DNA of 64,000 bases from Amycolatopsis xylanica (GCF_900107045.1 NZ_FNON01000001.1:372001-436000); one strand, 5' to 3'. Positions 8,704-18,490 are shown, counted from the first letter of the stretch. Translations and numbers: made by a program. The notes: a model not told the origin generated them from the sequence alone.

Positions 8704-8958
8704 TCAGCGCGTGCAGCGTCTGATGACCCAGGCGCTGTAGGCCCACACATGTTTCTCGGCCTCGTAGCAATCGGTGAACCCGGCGGCGTCGGATTTGCCT
8801 TGCGCGTCCCAGCGCGCGTACATCAAGGCGAATTCCGGGCCGAAGCTGCTGTCGCCGTCACCGCGGAAATCCCTTGTCTCGACGGCGGATGCGAGCGGAG
8901 CGCCTAGCAACGACACGGCGGCCGCGATCATCAGGGCTTGCTTAACGATTTTCGTCAT
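8704..8958 (-). CDS. Small secreted protein coupled to the STAND gene
   Basis: 84 residues, not recognised. A classic signal peptide is visible (MTKIVKQALMIAAAVSLLGAPLASA, cut near residue 25). The mature part of about 59 residues has two cysteines (TDCYEAE and IRRCTR), which could form one disulfide. The ATG at 8958 was chosen because the signal peptide starts exactly there. The stop is one base before the STAND start, so the two genes are almost certainly cotranscribed and translationally coupled. What the exported peptide does is unknown. Confidence 0.7.
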   Translation of the reverse strand: MTKIVKQALMIAAAVSLLGAPLASAVETRDFRGDGDSSFGPEFALMYARWDAQGKSDAAGFTDCYEAEKHVWAYSAWVIRRCTR

Positions 8959-9002
8959 ACGGAAAACGGTAGTGAGTGCGTGACGGTGGCACACTAGCCC
9001 GC

Positions 9003-9509
9003 ATGGCTGCACCAGATTCCTCTTGCGAAGTTGCGCACGGCAACGCGGCACCCAAAACGGCGGAACGCACCCTCGTCGCCGTCTTTGCCTCGCCCGTCGC
9101 GCGCTTCCTGCTCACCTACGCCCGGGACCTCGGTTACCGTCCGATGCTCTTCGAACCCGACCCCATGCGCGAACTGCCCACAGGTGTCAAAGTCTTCTTT
9201 TCGGCGCCCGACGTCGACGCCAACGCCGACATCGTGGTCACCGACCACCACCGCCCCGAGCTGGGCTCCGTCCTGCGCGACGTCCTCGCGGGCCCGTCAC
9301 GCTGGATCGGCGTGCTCGGCAACCCCCGCCACCCCGGCCCGCACGTCGACGCCCTCACCGCGCTCGGCGTCCCCGCCGCGGACATCGCCCGTGTCCATCG
9401 CCCGGTCGGCCTGAACATCGGCTCGCGCACCCCCGCCGAAATCGCGATCGCGACCCTGGCAGGCCTCATCGCCGACCGCAACGCCCGCCCCGGCGGCTTC
9501 ACCTTCTAA
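9003..9509 (+). CDS. XdhC-like Rossmann-fold protein
   Basis: 168 residues matching only the C-terminal Rossmann domain of XdhC/CoxI proteins. Visible are 'TLVAVFASPVARFLLTYARDLGY', 'ADIVVTDHHRPELGSVL', 'WIGVLGNPRH' and 'HRPVGLNIGSRTPAEIAIATLAGLIA', the last being highly typical. Full XdhC proteins insert sulfurated molybdenum cofactor into xanthine dehydrogenase. This short form lacks the N-terminal XdhC domain, and no molybdoenzyme gene is nearby, so its role is uncertain. It is divergent from the small secreted protein gene and converges on EF-G2 across a tandem hairpin. Confidence 0.8.
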   Translation: MAAPDSSCEVAHGNAAPKTAERTLVAVFASPVARFLLTYARDLGYRPMLFEPDPMRELPTGVKVFFSAPDVDANADIVVTDHHRPELGSVLRDVLAGPSRWIGVLGNPRHPGPHVDALTALGVPAADIARVHRPVGLNIGSRTPAEIAIATLAGLIADRNARPGGFTF

Positions 9510-9520
9510 GGCTCGAAAAA

Positions 9521-9600
9521 CCCCGAAAGTGACTTTCGTCAGATGCGACCTGACGAAAGTCACTTTCGGGGAATAAGACCTGACGAAAGTCACTTTCGGG
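9521..9600. repeat. CGAAAGT palindrome, one full unit plus a half unit
   Basis: Perfect 22-base arms (CCCCGAAAGTGACTTTCGTC... and its complement) occupy 9521-9542 and 9550-9571. A third copy of the right arm lies at 9580-9600. The site lies between two convergent genes, so it may terminate both. A variant unit of the same family is at 22898-22954. Confidence 0.75.
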
Positions 9601-9615
9601 CAAAACAAGGCCGGG

Positions 9616-11724
9616 TCAGTGGGCGGCGGCTCCCTGGGGCATGGGTTCGAAGCGGGCGTGGTGGCGGGTGAACGTCGCCGTGCCCGAGGTGAGGGAACGC
9701 AGGTCGATCGCGTAGCGGATCAGTTCCGTTGCCGGGACTTCGGCGTGGACGATCGTGCGGCCGCCGTCGTCGGCCTCGGTGCCCATGACGCGGCCTCGGC
9801 GGGAGGACAGGTCGCCCAGTACGTTGCCGAGGTGTTCGTCCGGCAGGCGGACCGCGACCTCGTCCAGCGGCTCCAGCAGGGAGACCCGGCCGTTGGCGGC
9901 CGCGTCGCGCAGCGCCAGAGCGCCTGCCGTCTGGAAGGCGGCGTCCGAGGAGTCGACGCTGTGCGCCTTGCCGTCGACCAGGGTGACGCGGACGTCGATG
10001 ACCGGGTGACCGTCGACCAGCCCGCGCGCTAGCTGGGCGCGGACGCCCTTTTCGACGCTGGGGATGAACTGGTGCGGCACCGCGCCGCCGACCACCTTGT
10101 CGACGAACTCGAAACCGCCGCCGCGGGGGAGCGGCGCGACCTCGATGTCGCAGACGGCGTACTGCCCGTGCCCGCCGGACTGCTTGACGTGGCGGCCGTG
10201 CCCGCGCGCCGGCGCCGCGAAGGTCGAGCGCAGGCTGATGCGCACGGGTTCGGTGTCGACGTCCGCGCCGCCCGCGCGCAGGCGCGAGAGCACGACGTCG
10301 GCGTGTGCCTCGCCCATGCACCACAGCACGAGCTGGTTCGTCTCGGCGTTGCGGTCGAGCCGCAGCGTCGGGTCGCCCGCGACGAGCCGGGAAAGGTTGC
10401 GCGCCAACGTGTCCTCGTCGCTGCGGGTCTTCGCGATGACCGCGACCGGCAGCAGCGGCTCCGGCATCGCCCACGGCTTCATGAGCAGCGGCTCGTCCGG
10501 TGACGACACCGTGTCGCCGGTTTCGGCAGAGCCGACCTTGGTCAGCGCGCAGAGGTCGCCCGCCACGCAGAACGGGACCTCGCGCAGGTTCGCGCCGAGC
10601 GGGGAATAGAGGTGCGCGACGCGCTCGTCGGCGTCGTGGTCCTCGTGGCCGCGTTCGGCGAGGCCGTGCCCGGACACGTGGACCGGGCGCTCCGGCCGCA
10701 GCGTCCCGGAGAACACCCTGACGAGTGAAACCCGGCCGACGTAGGAGTCGACGGCCGTGCGGACGACCTCGGCGGCGAGCGGCCCGTCGGGGTCGGTGGT
10801 CAGCGTCGCGTGCGGGGTGCCGTCAGGCGCCGTGACCTCGGGCAGCGGGTGCTCCAGCGGTGACGGGAACGCCCTGATCATGCCCTCGAGCACCTCGGAA
10901 AGCCCGAGCCCGGTCGTGGAGCAGACCGGGATCACCGGATGGAAGGAACCACGCGCGACGGCGGTCTCCAGGTCCGCGATGAGCGTCGCCTCCGGCACCT
11001 CCTCGCCCGCCAGATAGCGGTCCATCAGCGTCTCGTCTTCGCTCTCGGCGATGACGCCCTCGATCAGCTCGTTGCGCGCCTGGGTCATCCGGTCCAGGTC
11101 GGCGGGGTCGGGGTCGGCGACCTTCGGCGGGAACCCTTCCGAGTAGTCGAAGAACCGCTGCGTGATCAGCCCGACCAGGCCGTTGCCCGCCGGTAGGTAG
11201 AGCGGGAGCACGCCGCCGCCGAACGCGGCCTGGCAGGCGGCGATCTCGGCCTGCGCGTCGGCGCGGTGGTGGTCGAGCCTGGCGATGACGACCGCGCGCG
11301 GCATCCCGACGGCCGCGCACTCCTCCCACAGCGCGATGGTGGCGGCGTCGACGCCTTCGGCGGCGCACACCACGAACAGCGCGGCGTCGGCGGCGCGCAG
11401 ACCGGCACGCAGCTCACCGACGAAATCGGCGTACCCTGGCGTGTCGATCAGGTTGATCTTGTAGCCGTTGTAGACGACCGGAGCCACGGACAGCCCGACT
11501 GAGCGCTGCTGCCGGACGGCGGCGGGGTCGTGGTCGCAGACGGTGGTCCCGTCGACCACCGACCCGGCCCTGTTCACGGTGCCCGAGGCGGCCAGCAACG
11601 CCTCGGTGAGGGTGGTCTTGCCGGACCCTGACGGGCCGACCAGCACTACATTGCGCACCTTCGCGGGATCGTCCACAGCGACGGCGGCCCCGGAGTCTCC
11701 GTTCCTGCTTTGTTTGTCGGCCAT
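9616..11724 (-). CDS. fusA2: Elongation factor G-like protein EF-G2
   Basis: 702-residue translational GTPase of the actinobacterial EF-G2 type. The P-loop GPSGSGKTTL and G3 DTPGYADF are intact. Switch I, usually RGITI, reads 'RSVGLSV', and the G4 NKxD motif reads 'ARLD'. Domains II-V follow, including 'GGHGQYAVCDIEV' and 'PHQFIPSVEKGV' of domain IV. The ATG at 11724 gives the family-like start MADKQSRNG; the reading frame extends further upstream but without family similarity. Mycobacterial EF-G2 is reported to bind but not hydrolyse GTP, which fits the altered motifs. It is divergent from the flavin oxidase gene. Confidence 0.88.
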   Translation of the reverse strand: MADKQSRNGDSGAAVAVDDPAKVRNVVLVGPSGSGKTTLTEALLAASGTVNRAGSVVDGTTVCDHDPAAVRQQRSVGLSVAPVVYNGYKINLIDTPGYADFVGELRAGLRAADAALFVVCAAEGVDAATIALWEECAAVGMPRAVVIARLDHHRADAQAEIAACQAAFGGGVLPLYLPAGNGLVGLITQRFFDYSEGFPPKVADPDPADLDRMTQARNELIEGVIAESEDETLMDRYLAGEEVPEATLIADLETAVARGSFHPVIPVCSTTGLGLSEVLEGMIRAFPSPLEHPLPEVTAPDGTPHATLTTDPDGPLAAEVVRTAVDSYVGRVSLVRVFSGTLRPERPVHVSGHGLAERGHEDHDADERVAHLYSPLGANLREVPFCVAGDLCALTKVGSAETGDTVSSPDEPLLMKPWAMPEPLLPVAVIAKTRSDEDTLARNLSRLVAGDPTLRLDRNAETNQLVLWCMGEAHADVVLSRLRAGGADVDTEPVRISLRSTFAAPARGHGRHVKQSGGHGQYAVCDIEVAPLPRGGGFEFVDKVVGGAVPHQFIPSVEKGVRAQLARGLVDGHPVIDVRVTLVDGKAHSVDSSDAAFQTAGALALRDAAANGRVSLLEPLDEVAVRLPDEHLGNVLGDLSSRRGRVMGTEADDGGRTIVHAEVPATELIRYAIDLRSLTSGTATFTRHHARFEPMPQGAAAH

Positions 11725-11809
11725 TTCACTCTCCTCATCGAGCAGTGTGCCCTCGATCACACACCCGATATGCTGGCGGCGGCAAGACCTGGGGCTAGGG
11801 GGCTGGGGT

Positions 11810-13282
11810 ATGACATTCAATCGGCGTACATTCCTGCGCGTTTCCGGAGCGGGCGCGGTGGTGATCGGGGTGAGCGGAGCGTCGGCGCCGCGGCTCGCGC
11901 ATCCGCGCTGGGACAAGCTGCGAGCCAAACTCAAGGGGCAGCTCTATCTGCCGTCGGATCCTGGTTATGACGGTGTCCGCACGGGCTTCATGACCATGTT
12001 CGACGACCAGTTCCCGGCCGCGGTGGCCAAGGTCGCGCGGCCGGAGGACGTCCAGGCGTGCGTCGAGTTCGCGGCGAGATACGACATCCCGATCGCCGCA
12101 CGCAGCGGCGGCCACGGTTATGTCGGCTATTCGACGCCTGACCGGGGCCTGGTGGTCGACCTCGGGCCGCTGAACGCGATCGAGGTTCACCCGGACGGGC
12201 GGGCGGTCGTCGGTGCGGGGGCGCGGCTCGGCGAGGTCTACACGGCGGTCGCGAAAGCGGGCAGGCTGCTGCCTGCCGGATCGTGCGCGACGGTCGGGAT
12301 CGGCGGGCTGGCGCTCGGCGGCGGGATCGGCGTCCTCGGCCGGAAATACGGGCTCACCTGCGATCGGGTGGTCTCGATGCGGGTCGTCACGCCGGATGGG
12401 CGGCTGCGGACCGTGTCGGCGTCCTCGGAACCTGAGCTGTTCTGGGCGCTGCGTGGCGGCGGGGGCGGTAACTTCGGCATCGTCACCTCGTTCACCTTCG
12501 ACACCGCGCCCGCGCGCGACCTTTCCGTGTTCGCGCTGGGTTTCGTGCCGGAGGCGCTGCCGTCGGTGCTCGCCGCCTGGCACGACTGGGTGCTGTCGAC
12601 GCCGGACGAGATGTGGGCGAGCATCGGGATCTCGGGTGGTGTGCAGCCGTCGTTCGGGCTCGAAGGCTGTTTCGCCGGGCCCGCGAGCGCGGCCGCGCCG
12701 TTCCTCGACGACCTCGTCCGGCGGGTCGGCAGCAAGCCGACTTCGCGGTCGGCGGAGGATCTGAGCTACTTCGCGACCATGGAACGGTTCGGTGGCTGCG
12801 GTGACTTCACCGCGCCCAAGTGCGGCCCGAGCTGGAGTGGCGGGAAAGGCCAGTACGCCAGGGGCGCGTACGTGGGCGCGTCGCGGATGATCTCCGCTCC
12901 GCTGTCCGACCCGGCGCATTTCGCCGAGGTCGTGACCGCGACGCCGACGATGTACACGATCGTCGACACCTTCGGCGGGGCGATCGCGCGCGGGGATTCG
13001 GCGTTCCCGCACCGCGACGCGGTGTCGAGCACGCAGATCCTGCTCGACGTCGGGCCGTCGACCGGCGACGAGGCCACCGTGCGGCGGCAGGTCGGCCAGG
13101 TCCGCGACGAGATCGGCAGGATGACCGGGCCCGCCGGATACGTGAATTACCTCGACCCGGAAATGCCGGACTGGGCGCACGCCTATTACGGCCGGAATCT
13201 GCCGAGGCTGCGCCGGGTCGCGAGGAAATATGACCCGGAAGGGTTGTTCGCGTTCGCGCAAGGTCTGTCTACAAAGGAGTGA
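11810..13282 (+). CDS. Tat-exported FAD-dependent oxidoreductase, berberine-bridge type
   Basis: 490 residues. The N-terminus carries a twin-arginine signal (NRRTFLRVSGAGAVVIGVSG). A PCMH-type FAD domain follows, with 'ARSGGHGYVGYS' holding the 8-alpha-histidyl attachment residue H102. 'GSCATVGIGGLALGGGIGVLGRKYGL' carries C159. A His and Cys spaced this way are typical of bicovalently attached FAD in oligosaccharide oxidases and berberine-bridge enzymes. The C-terminal BBE segment is seen as 'YVNYLDPEMPDWAHAYYG...RVARKYDPEGLF'. It probably oxidises a sugar or alcohol outside the membrane with O2; the substrate is unknown. The ArsR gene follows 16 bases downstream. Confidence 0.87.
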   Translation: MTFNRRTFLRVSGAGAVVIGVSGASAPRLAHPRWDKLRAKLKGQLYLPSDPGYDGVRTGFMTMFDDQFPAAVAKVARPEDVQACVEFAARYDIPIAARSGGHGYVGYSTPDRGLVVDLGPLNAIEVHPDGRAVVGAGARLGEVYTAVAKAGRLLPAGSCATVGIGGLALGGGIGVLGRKYGLTCDRVVSMRVVTPDGRLRTVSASSEPELFWALRGGGGGNFGIVTSFTFDTAPARDLSVFALGFVPEALPSVLAAWHDWVLSTPDEMWASIGISGGVQPSFGLEGCFAGPASAAAPFLDDLVRRVGSKPTSRSAEDLSYFATMERFGGCGDFTAPKCGPSWSGGKGQYARGAYVGASRMISAPLSDPAHFAEVVTATPTMYTIVDTFGGAIARGDSAFPHRDAVSSTQILLDVGPSTGDEATVRRQVGQVRDEIGRMTGPAGYVNYLDPEMPDWAHAYYGRNLPRLRRVARKYDPEGLFAFAQGLSTKE

Positions 13283-13285
13283 CCT

Positions 13286-13301
13286 TAGACTCGGCGGGGT
13301 G
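13286..13301 (+). promoter_or_regulatory. -10 element and leaderless GTG start of the ArsR gene
   Basis: TAGACT at 13286-13291 is followed seven bases later by the GTG at 13299, the spacing expected when transcription starts at the first codon. This supports the GTG over the in-frame ATG at 13230, which lies inside the previous gene. Confidence 0.5.
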
Positions 13302-14282
13302 CCGCAATTCGCGCTGACCGCCCAGGACATGGCGCACACTCGCTTCGCGTTCTCCCCGCTGTGGGAATGCGTCGCGAGTGTGCGCGTGCTCAAAGACCCC
13401 GGCGGCCACGCGGTGCACCTGCCGTGGGCCAAGCGGGCCCAGCAGCGGATTTCCCAAGCGGGACTGGACATCAGGCTGCTGGGCGACCTGGTGCCCGACC
13501 GGCAGCTGCCCGCGTTCCTCACGCCGACCCCGTCGACGCCGGTCCCGGACCTGGAGCACGAACTCGACGTCCTGCGTGATGTGCCCGCGCGGGTGGTCCG
13601 CCGTGATCTGGACACAATGGACTCGTACGGCTCCGGTGGTCTCGCGAAGTTCTATCGCGATCCGGCGAAAGGCCTGGAGCGGCTGGCGTCGCTGATCGAG
13701 GCGTACTGGGCGCTGGTGCTCGAACCGTGCTGGCGGCGGATCAGCGCGCTGCTCGAGGCCGAGGTACTCCATCGGGCCAGGCTGCTCGCCGAGCACGGCG
13801 CCGAGCGCCTGCTCGACGACCTCTCGCCGATGGTCGCCTGGCACGAGGGCGCGCTGACGGTCGCGCACGCGCACCTGCACGCCGTCCACCCGCTCGGAGC
13901 GCGCGGATTGGTGCTGGTGCCGTCCGCCTTCGCGTGGCCGAAGGTGTATTCGAAGACCGATCCGCGCTGGCAGCCCGTGCTGCGCTACCCGGCGCGCGGT
14001 CTCGCCGGGCTGTGGGACGAGGGCGGCGCGGCCGCGCCCCGCGAACTGGCCGCGGTCGTCGGCCGGGGGAGAGCGATATTGCTCACGGAATTGGCCGCCC
14101 CGGTGGCCACTTCCGAGCTCGCCGCGAGGACCCGCATGACCCCGGCGGCGGTGCGCGGGCAGCTGACCACTTTGCGGGCTGCGGGCCTGGTCAGCGCACA
14201 GAAAGTAGGCCGCGAGACGCTCTATGTGCGGACCGGGGCCGCCGACGGTCTGGTGGCCTCGGGTGGCGAAGTGGACTGCTGA
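13299..14282 (+). CDS. ArsR-like winged-helix regulator with DUF5937-type N-terminal domain
   Basis: 327 residues. The long N-terminal part ([20 protein letters not shown] ... [25 protein letters not shown]) resembles the DUF5937 domain common in actinobacterial ArsR-type proteins. The last 90 residues form a winged helix ([55 protein letters not shown]). No metal-binding cysteine cluster is visible, so arsenic or metal sensing is not supported. It could control itself or the upstream oxidase. Confidence 0.78.
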   Translation: MPQFALTAQDMAHTRFAFSPLWECVASVRVLKDPGGHAVHLPWAKRAQQRISQAGLDIRLLGDLVPDRQLPAFLTPTPSTPVPDLEHELDVLRDVPARVVRRDLDTMDSYGSGGLAKFYRDPAKGLERLASLIEAYWALVLEPCWRRISALLEAEVLHRARLLAEHGAERLLDDLSPMVAWHEGALTVAHAHLHAVHPLGARGLVLVPSAFAWPKVYSKTDPRWQPVLRYPARGLAGLWDEGGAAAPRELAAVVGRGRAILLTELAAPVATSELAARTRMTPAAVRGQLTTLRAAGLVSAQKVGRETLYVRTGAADGLVASGGEVDC

Positions 14283-14365
14283 AATCGTCGCGTACTGGCC
14301 TGGGTGAGCGGTCCACGTGGCACCTAGACTGGGTGGCACAGACCCCTCTTGGAAAGGCCACTTCA

Positions 14366-15277
<912 letters not shown>

Positions 15278-15291
15278 ACGCCGGTAAACAA

Positions 15292-15328
15292 GACGCCCAG
15301 GGCCCACACCGTGTGGGCCCTGGGCGTC
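15292..15328. terminator. Hairpin terminator after pdxS
   Basis: A perfect inverted repeat (GACGCCCAGGGCCCACAC and its complement) begins 15 bases after the pdxS stop. It has no T-run, as is usual for high-GC actinomycetes. Confidence 0.75.
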
Positions 15329-15386
15329 GAACATTCGACGTAAGCGGTTCGTCATCTGTTTCGCCTGGTCCCGCGCTTATATTCGA

Positions 15387-16256
15387 GTGATGAACCTGCA
15401 CGATCGCGGCGACCGGGTGCTCCCGGCCACGCGCGTGCTCGCACTCGTGATCGTGCCGTTCCTGCTCGCGGCCTTCGTGATCTGCTACCTGATGCCGTCC
15501 AGAACACTCGAATTGTTCGCCTGGGGCATCAAACCTCCGCTCACGGCGATGCTCCTCGCCTCCGTCTACTTGGGAGGCGCGTTCTTCTTCGTCCGGGTGG
15601 CGATGGCGAAGCGCTGGTCGGAGATCGCGCTCGGTTTTCCGCCGGTCGCACTGTTCGCGTCCCTGCTGGGCGTCACGACAGTGGTGCATTGGGACCGCTT
15701 CACCCACGGCCATATCTCCTTCATCGCGTGGGCCACCCTGTATTTCACCGCGCCCGTGTTCGTGGTGCTGATCGCCACCTTGAACAGCAGGGCGTCTCGC
15801 GCACCCGCGTCCGCCGGGGAACCCCGTCTGCACCCGGTCTTCCGGATCGTGCTCGGCGCGACCGGCGCGACCGAACTGCTGGTGGCCACCGGCTTGTTCG
15901 TGCTGCCGAGCCAGGTGGGCGGGTTCTGGCCCTGGGCGGTCACTCCGCTGACCGCGCGGACCTTGGCCGCGGTGTACGCGCTGGGCGTGGCCAATGTGCT
16001 CATCGCGGTGGACGCCCGTGCGTCGCGAGTGCGTCTCCAGCTCGAGGTTCAGGTGGTCATGCTCGTGCTCATCGGTATCGCGGTCCTCGTCCGCCGAGGG
16101 GACTTCACCGCGGGACCGGCCGCGGCCTACGGCGTCGCCGCTCTCGTGGCGGCCGAACTCGCGGTGATCGTGGGCGGCCTGATCGGTTTTCAGCCGAGGG
16201 CGAAGACGGTCGTGGACGCTCCGCCCCCGCATTTCGGCGCCCCGCCGATGAAGTAG
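15387..16256 (+). CDS. Polytopic membrane protein of unknown function
   Basis: 289 residues with about eight hydrophobic segments (for example LALVIVPFLLAAFVICYLM, LFASLLGVTTVVHW, LYFTAPVFVVLIATL, VVMLVLIGIAVLV, VAALVAAELAVIVGGLIGF). The arrangement looks like two four-helix halves separated by a polar loop near residue 145. No family was recognised. GTG at 15387 and ATG at 15390 are both possible starts. Its last 67 bases overlap the convergent kelch gene, so one of the two 3' ends may be non-essential. Confidence 0.65.
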   Translation: MMNLHDRGDRVLPATRVLALVIVPFLLAAFVICYLMPSRTLELFAWGIKPPLTAMLLASVYLGGAFFFVRVAMAKRWSEIALGFPPVALFASLLGVTTVVHWDRFTHGHISFIAWATLYFTAPVFVVLIATLNSRASRAPASAGEPRLHPVFRIVLGATGATELLVATGLFVLPSQVGGFWPWAVTPLTARTLAAVYALGVANVLIAVDARASRVRLQLEVQVVMLVLIGIAVLVRRGDFTAGPAAAYGVAALVAAELAVIVGGLIGFQPRAKTVVDAPPPHFGAPPMK

Positions 16257-17146
16257 GCGGTCCCGTTGGCGGCTGCCGCGCCGAACGCGTGGCGCGGTGC
16301 GGGCAGCGGCACCAGCGTCGTCCACGCGTCGGCGCCGGGGTCGTACTCGAACGCGTCCGTGTAGGCGTCGAAGCTCGCTGCGTCCCCGTTGGCGGAGCAT
16401 TCCCCGCCCACATAACGGATTCTGCCGTCCAGCACGCAGTACGCGCCTGAAGAACGGGGCGCGGGCAGCTCCGCCGCGGCCCACCATTCACCGGTGGCGG
16501 TGTCGTACACGTCATGCCGGGAAAGGTTGTCGCTGATGTCCTCCCGGCGGCCGCCGAAAAGGTGGACCCGGTCGCCGAGCACGGCGACGCCCTGATGGTC
16601 GCGCGCGGGGCCGGGCACCGGCGTGGCCGTCGCCCACGCCCGCGTGCGCGGGTCGTAGGTGCGATGAGTGCTCACCGTGCCGAAGCCCGCGGACAGCTCG
16701 GGCCCGCCGGGGCCGGTGTCGAGCTTGACGATGCGGCTGGACGTCCGCCCGCCGAAGACGTGCAGCAGCCCGCCCGCGGCGGCCACCGCGACCGACCCGA
16801 TCGCCTCGGGCAGGGAGGGCAAGACGTGCCAGTCGTCCGTCGCGGGGTCGTAGGCGAAGACGGAGTCACGCGGCCGCATGTGCACGGGCTCGAGGAAACC
16901 GCCGACGGCGTAGAGCAGCCCGTCCAGCACCGCGACCCCGGCGTGGCTCAGCGGCGCGGGCAACGGGGACCGCTCGCGCCACGTGTCCGAGGCGGGGTCG
17001 TAGACGGTGTTGCGGGCGCAGGCCCACAGCGGCGCTCCCGCCGCCTGGAGCGTGCCGCCGAGCACGTGGATCTCGCCGCCGAGTTCGGCGACCCCGATCT
17101 CGGCCCGCGCCTCGGGCAGTGGCGCTCGTTCGGTCCACACGGTCAT
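16190..17146 (-). CDS. Kelch-repeat beta-propeller protein
   Basis: 318 residues made almost entirely of kelch repeats. Six blade signatures ending in GG are visible (IHVLGG, LYAVGG, LHVFGG, VHLFGG, IRYVGG, AYFIGG), each followed by 'YDPxTDxW'-like strands, so a six-bladed propeller is likely. No signal peptide is seen. Kelch propellers usually bind proteins or sugars; no catalytic residues of galactose oxidase-type enzymes are evident. The ATG at 17146 was chosen; a GTG at 17161 is an alternative. It lies 86 bases downstream of the LysR gene on the same strand. Confidence 0.82.
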   Translation of the reverse strand: MTVWTERAPLPEARAEIGVAELGGEIHVLGGTLQAAGAPLWACARNTVYDPASDTWRERSPLPAPLSHAGVAVLDGLLYAVGGFLEPVHMRPRDSVFAYDPATDDWHVLPSLPEAIGSVAVAAAGGLLHVFGGRTSSRIVKLDTGPGGPELSAGFGTVSTHRTYDPRTRAWATATPVPGPARDHQGVAVLGDRVHLFGGRREDISDNLSRHDVYDTATGEWWAAAELPAPRSSGAYCVLDGRIRYVGGECSANGDAASFDAYTDAFEYDPGADAWTTLVPLPAPRHAFGAAAANGTAYFIGGAPKCGGGASTTVFALG

Positions 17147-17232
17147 TGATCGTTCGTTCACGATCCCCAGTAGAGACCGGCGCTTCGGCGGCGCGCCAAT
17201 ACCGATGCCGCACTCCCCGAACCGCCCGGGTA

Positions 17233-18090
17233 TCAGCCCACGTCGCGATAGGCGGCCACGGCGAGCTGGACGAACGATCGCACAAGTGGTCCGGGGTCGT
17301 TCCCGTTCCAGGCGACCACGACCCGGCTGGGTTCCATGCCCGTCAACGGCACGACGGCCAGCTCCGCCGGATGCCGGTTCCCCAGTGGCGTCAACCCGAT
17401 CGTGCCGCTCCACAGCACGGCCTGCCTGCACTCGTGCACCGCGCGCACGACCGGGCCTTCCCTCGGCTCGCCACCGTTCCAATAGGACTGCCACAGCGGA
17501 TCGGTGCCCGCCGGGAACTGGAACCAGCGTCGTTCCCGCAGTTCCGCAAGCGCCAGCTCGGTGTGCTCCGCGAGGGGATCGTCGGTGCGGAGCACCACGC
17601 CGACCGGATCGGCCCGCAACTCGTGCACGGACAGCCCCGCCGTCTCGAACGGCGCCCGCGTGACCGCGACATCGACCAGCCCGGCTCGCAGCCCGCAGGT
17701 GGGATCGGTCAGGTCCGTCTCGCGGACGCGGACCTCGACCGCGGGATGCCGCCGCCGGAACGCGTCCGCCAGCCGGGTGGCGGCGACGTCGTCTCCCTCG
17801 CCCAGCAACCCGACCCCGAGCACGCCGGGCCCGTCCGCGGCGGCCACTCGCGCTTTGGTCTGCTCGGCCAGGTTCAGCATCAGCCTGGCCTGCTCCAGCA
17901 GCGCGTCCCCGGCCGGGGTGAGCGTGATCCCGGCGGGGGAGCGGTGCAGCAGCGTGGCGCCGAGGTCGGTCTCCAGCTGCTTGATCGCCCGGCTCAGCGG
18001 CGGCTGGCTCATGTGCAGCCGCGCGGCCGCGCGTCCGAAGTGGAGTTCTTCGGCCACGGCCACGAAGTAGCGGAGCGTGCGCAAGTCCAT
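17233..18090 (-). CDS. LysR family transcriptional regulator
   Basis: 285 residues. The N-terminal HTH is standard ('LRTLRYFVAVAEELHFGRAAARLHMSQPPLSRAIKQLETDLGATLLHRS'). The rest is the periplasmic-binding-protein-like effector domain ('GVLGVGLLGEGDDVAATRLADAFRRRHPAVEVRVRE'). It is divergent from a small conserved-looking gene at 18178 and upstream of the kelch gene, so either may be its target. The direct repeat TTTCATCG (twice, 11 bases apart) in the divergent region is a possible binding site. Confidence 0.9.
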   Translation of the reverse strand: MDLRTLRYFVAVAEELHFGRAAARLHMSQPPLSRAIKQLETDLGATLLHRSPAGITLTPAGDALLEQARLMLNLAEQTKARVAAADGPGVLGVGLLGEGDDVAATRLADAFRRRHPAVEVRVRETDLTDPTCGLRAGLVDVAVTRAPFETAGLSVHELRADPVGVVLRTDDPLAEHTELALAELRERRWFQFPAGTDPLWQSYWNGGEPREGPVVRAVHECRQAVLWSGTIGLTPLGNRHPAELAVVPLTGMEPSRVVVAWNGNDPGPLVRSFVQLAVAAYRDVG

Positions 18091-18177
18091 CACCGCGCAG
18101 CGTACCGGCGGAGGCCGTTTCATCGGGATTTCATCGCGCCCGCATAGCGTTCCGGCCCCGACCCCCGAGGAGGACGA

Positions 18178-18423
18178 ATGGGACTGCTTCACGCCTGGCG
18201 CGTCCAGAAGGTCGTCTCGGACGCCACCATCGCGTTCAACAGGGGCGACCTGACGTTCACCGTCGACATCGACATCGATACGCGCGCCAGGGTGACGGCG
18301 AGGATGGTCCGCAAGGAAATCGACCTCATCACCCGCCGCGTCGAACCGCAGGGCTGGCGGTTGATCGAGTACGGGCCGTTCCTCAACTCCATCGAAATGC
18401 ACTTCATGCGCGCCCCTCGATAG
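18178..18423 (+). CDS. Small hypothetical protein
   Basis: 81 residues, not recognised. A strong Shine-Dalgarno sequence (GAGGAGG, centred about 8 bases upstream) supports translation from the ATG. The sequence alternates beta-like strands (LTFTVDIDIDTRARVTARMV) with a helix (RKEIDLITRRV), with no signal peptide or membrane segment. It is divergent from the LysR gene, so LysR control is plausible. Confidence 0.6.
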   Translation: MGLLHAWRVQKVVSDATIAFNRGDLTFTVDIDIDTRARVTARMVRKEIDLITRRVEPQGWRLIEYGPFLNSIEMHFMRAPR

Positions 18424-18490
18424 CGTCCTCTGTGGACTGATCGGCGCGCGTGGGCGCAATCTGGGCGGCCACGCTGCCAGGCTGCCGCGC

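Noticed and set aside
13727-14365. Long N-terminal extension of PdxS
   Set aside because: The extension overlaps the ArsR gene in another frame. The GTG at 14366 with its ribosome site gives the standard PdxS length.
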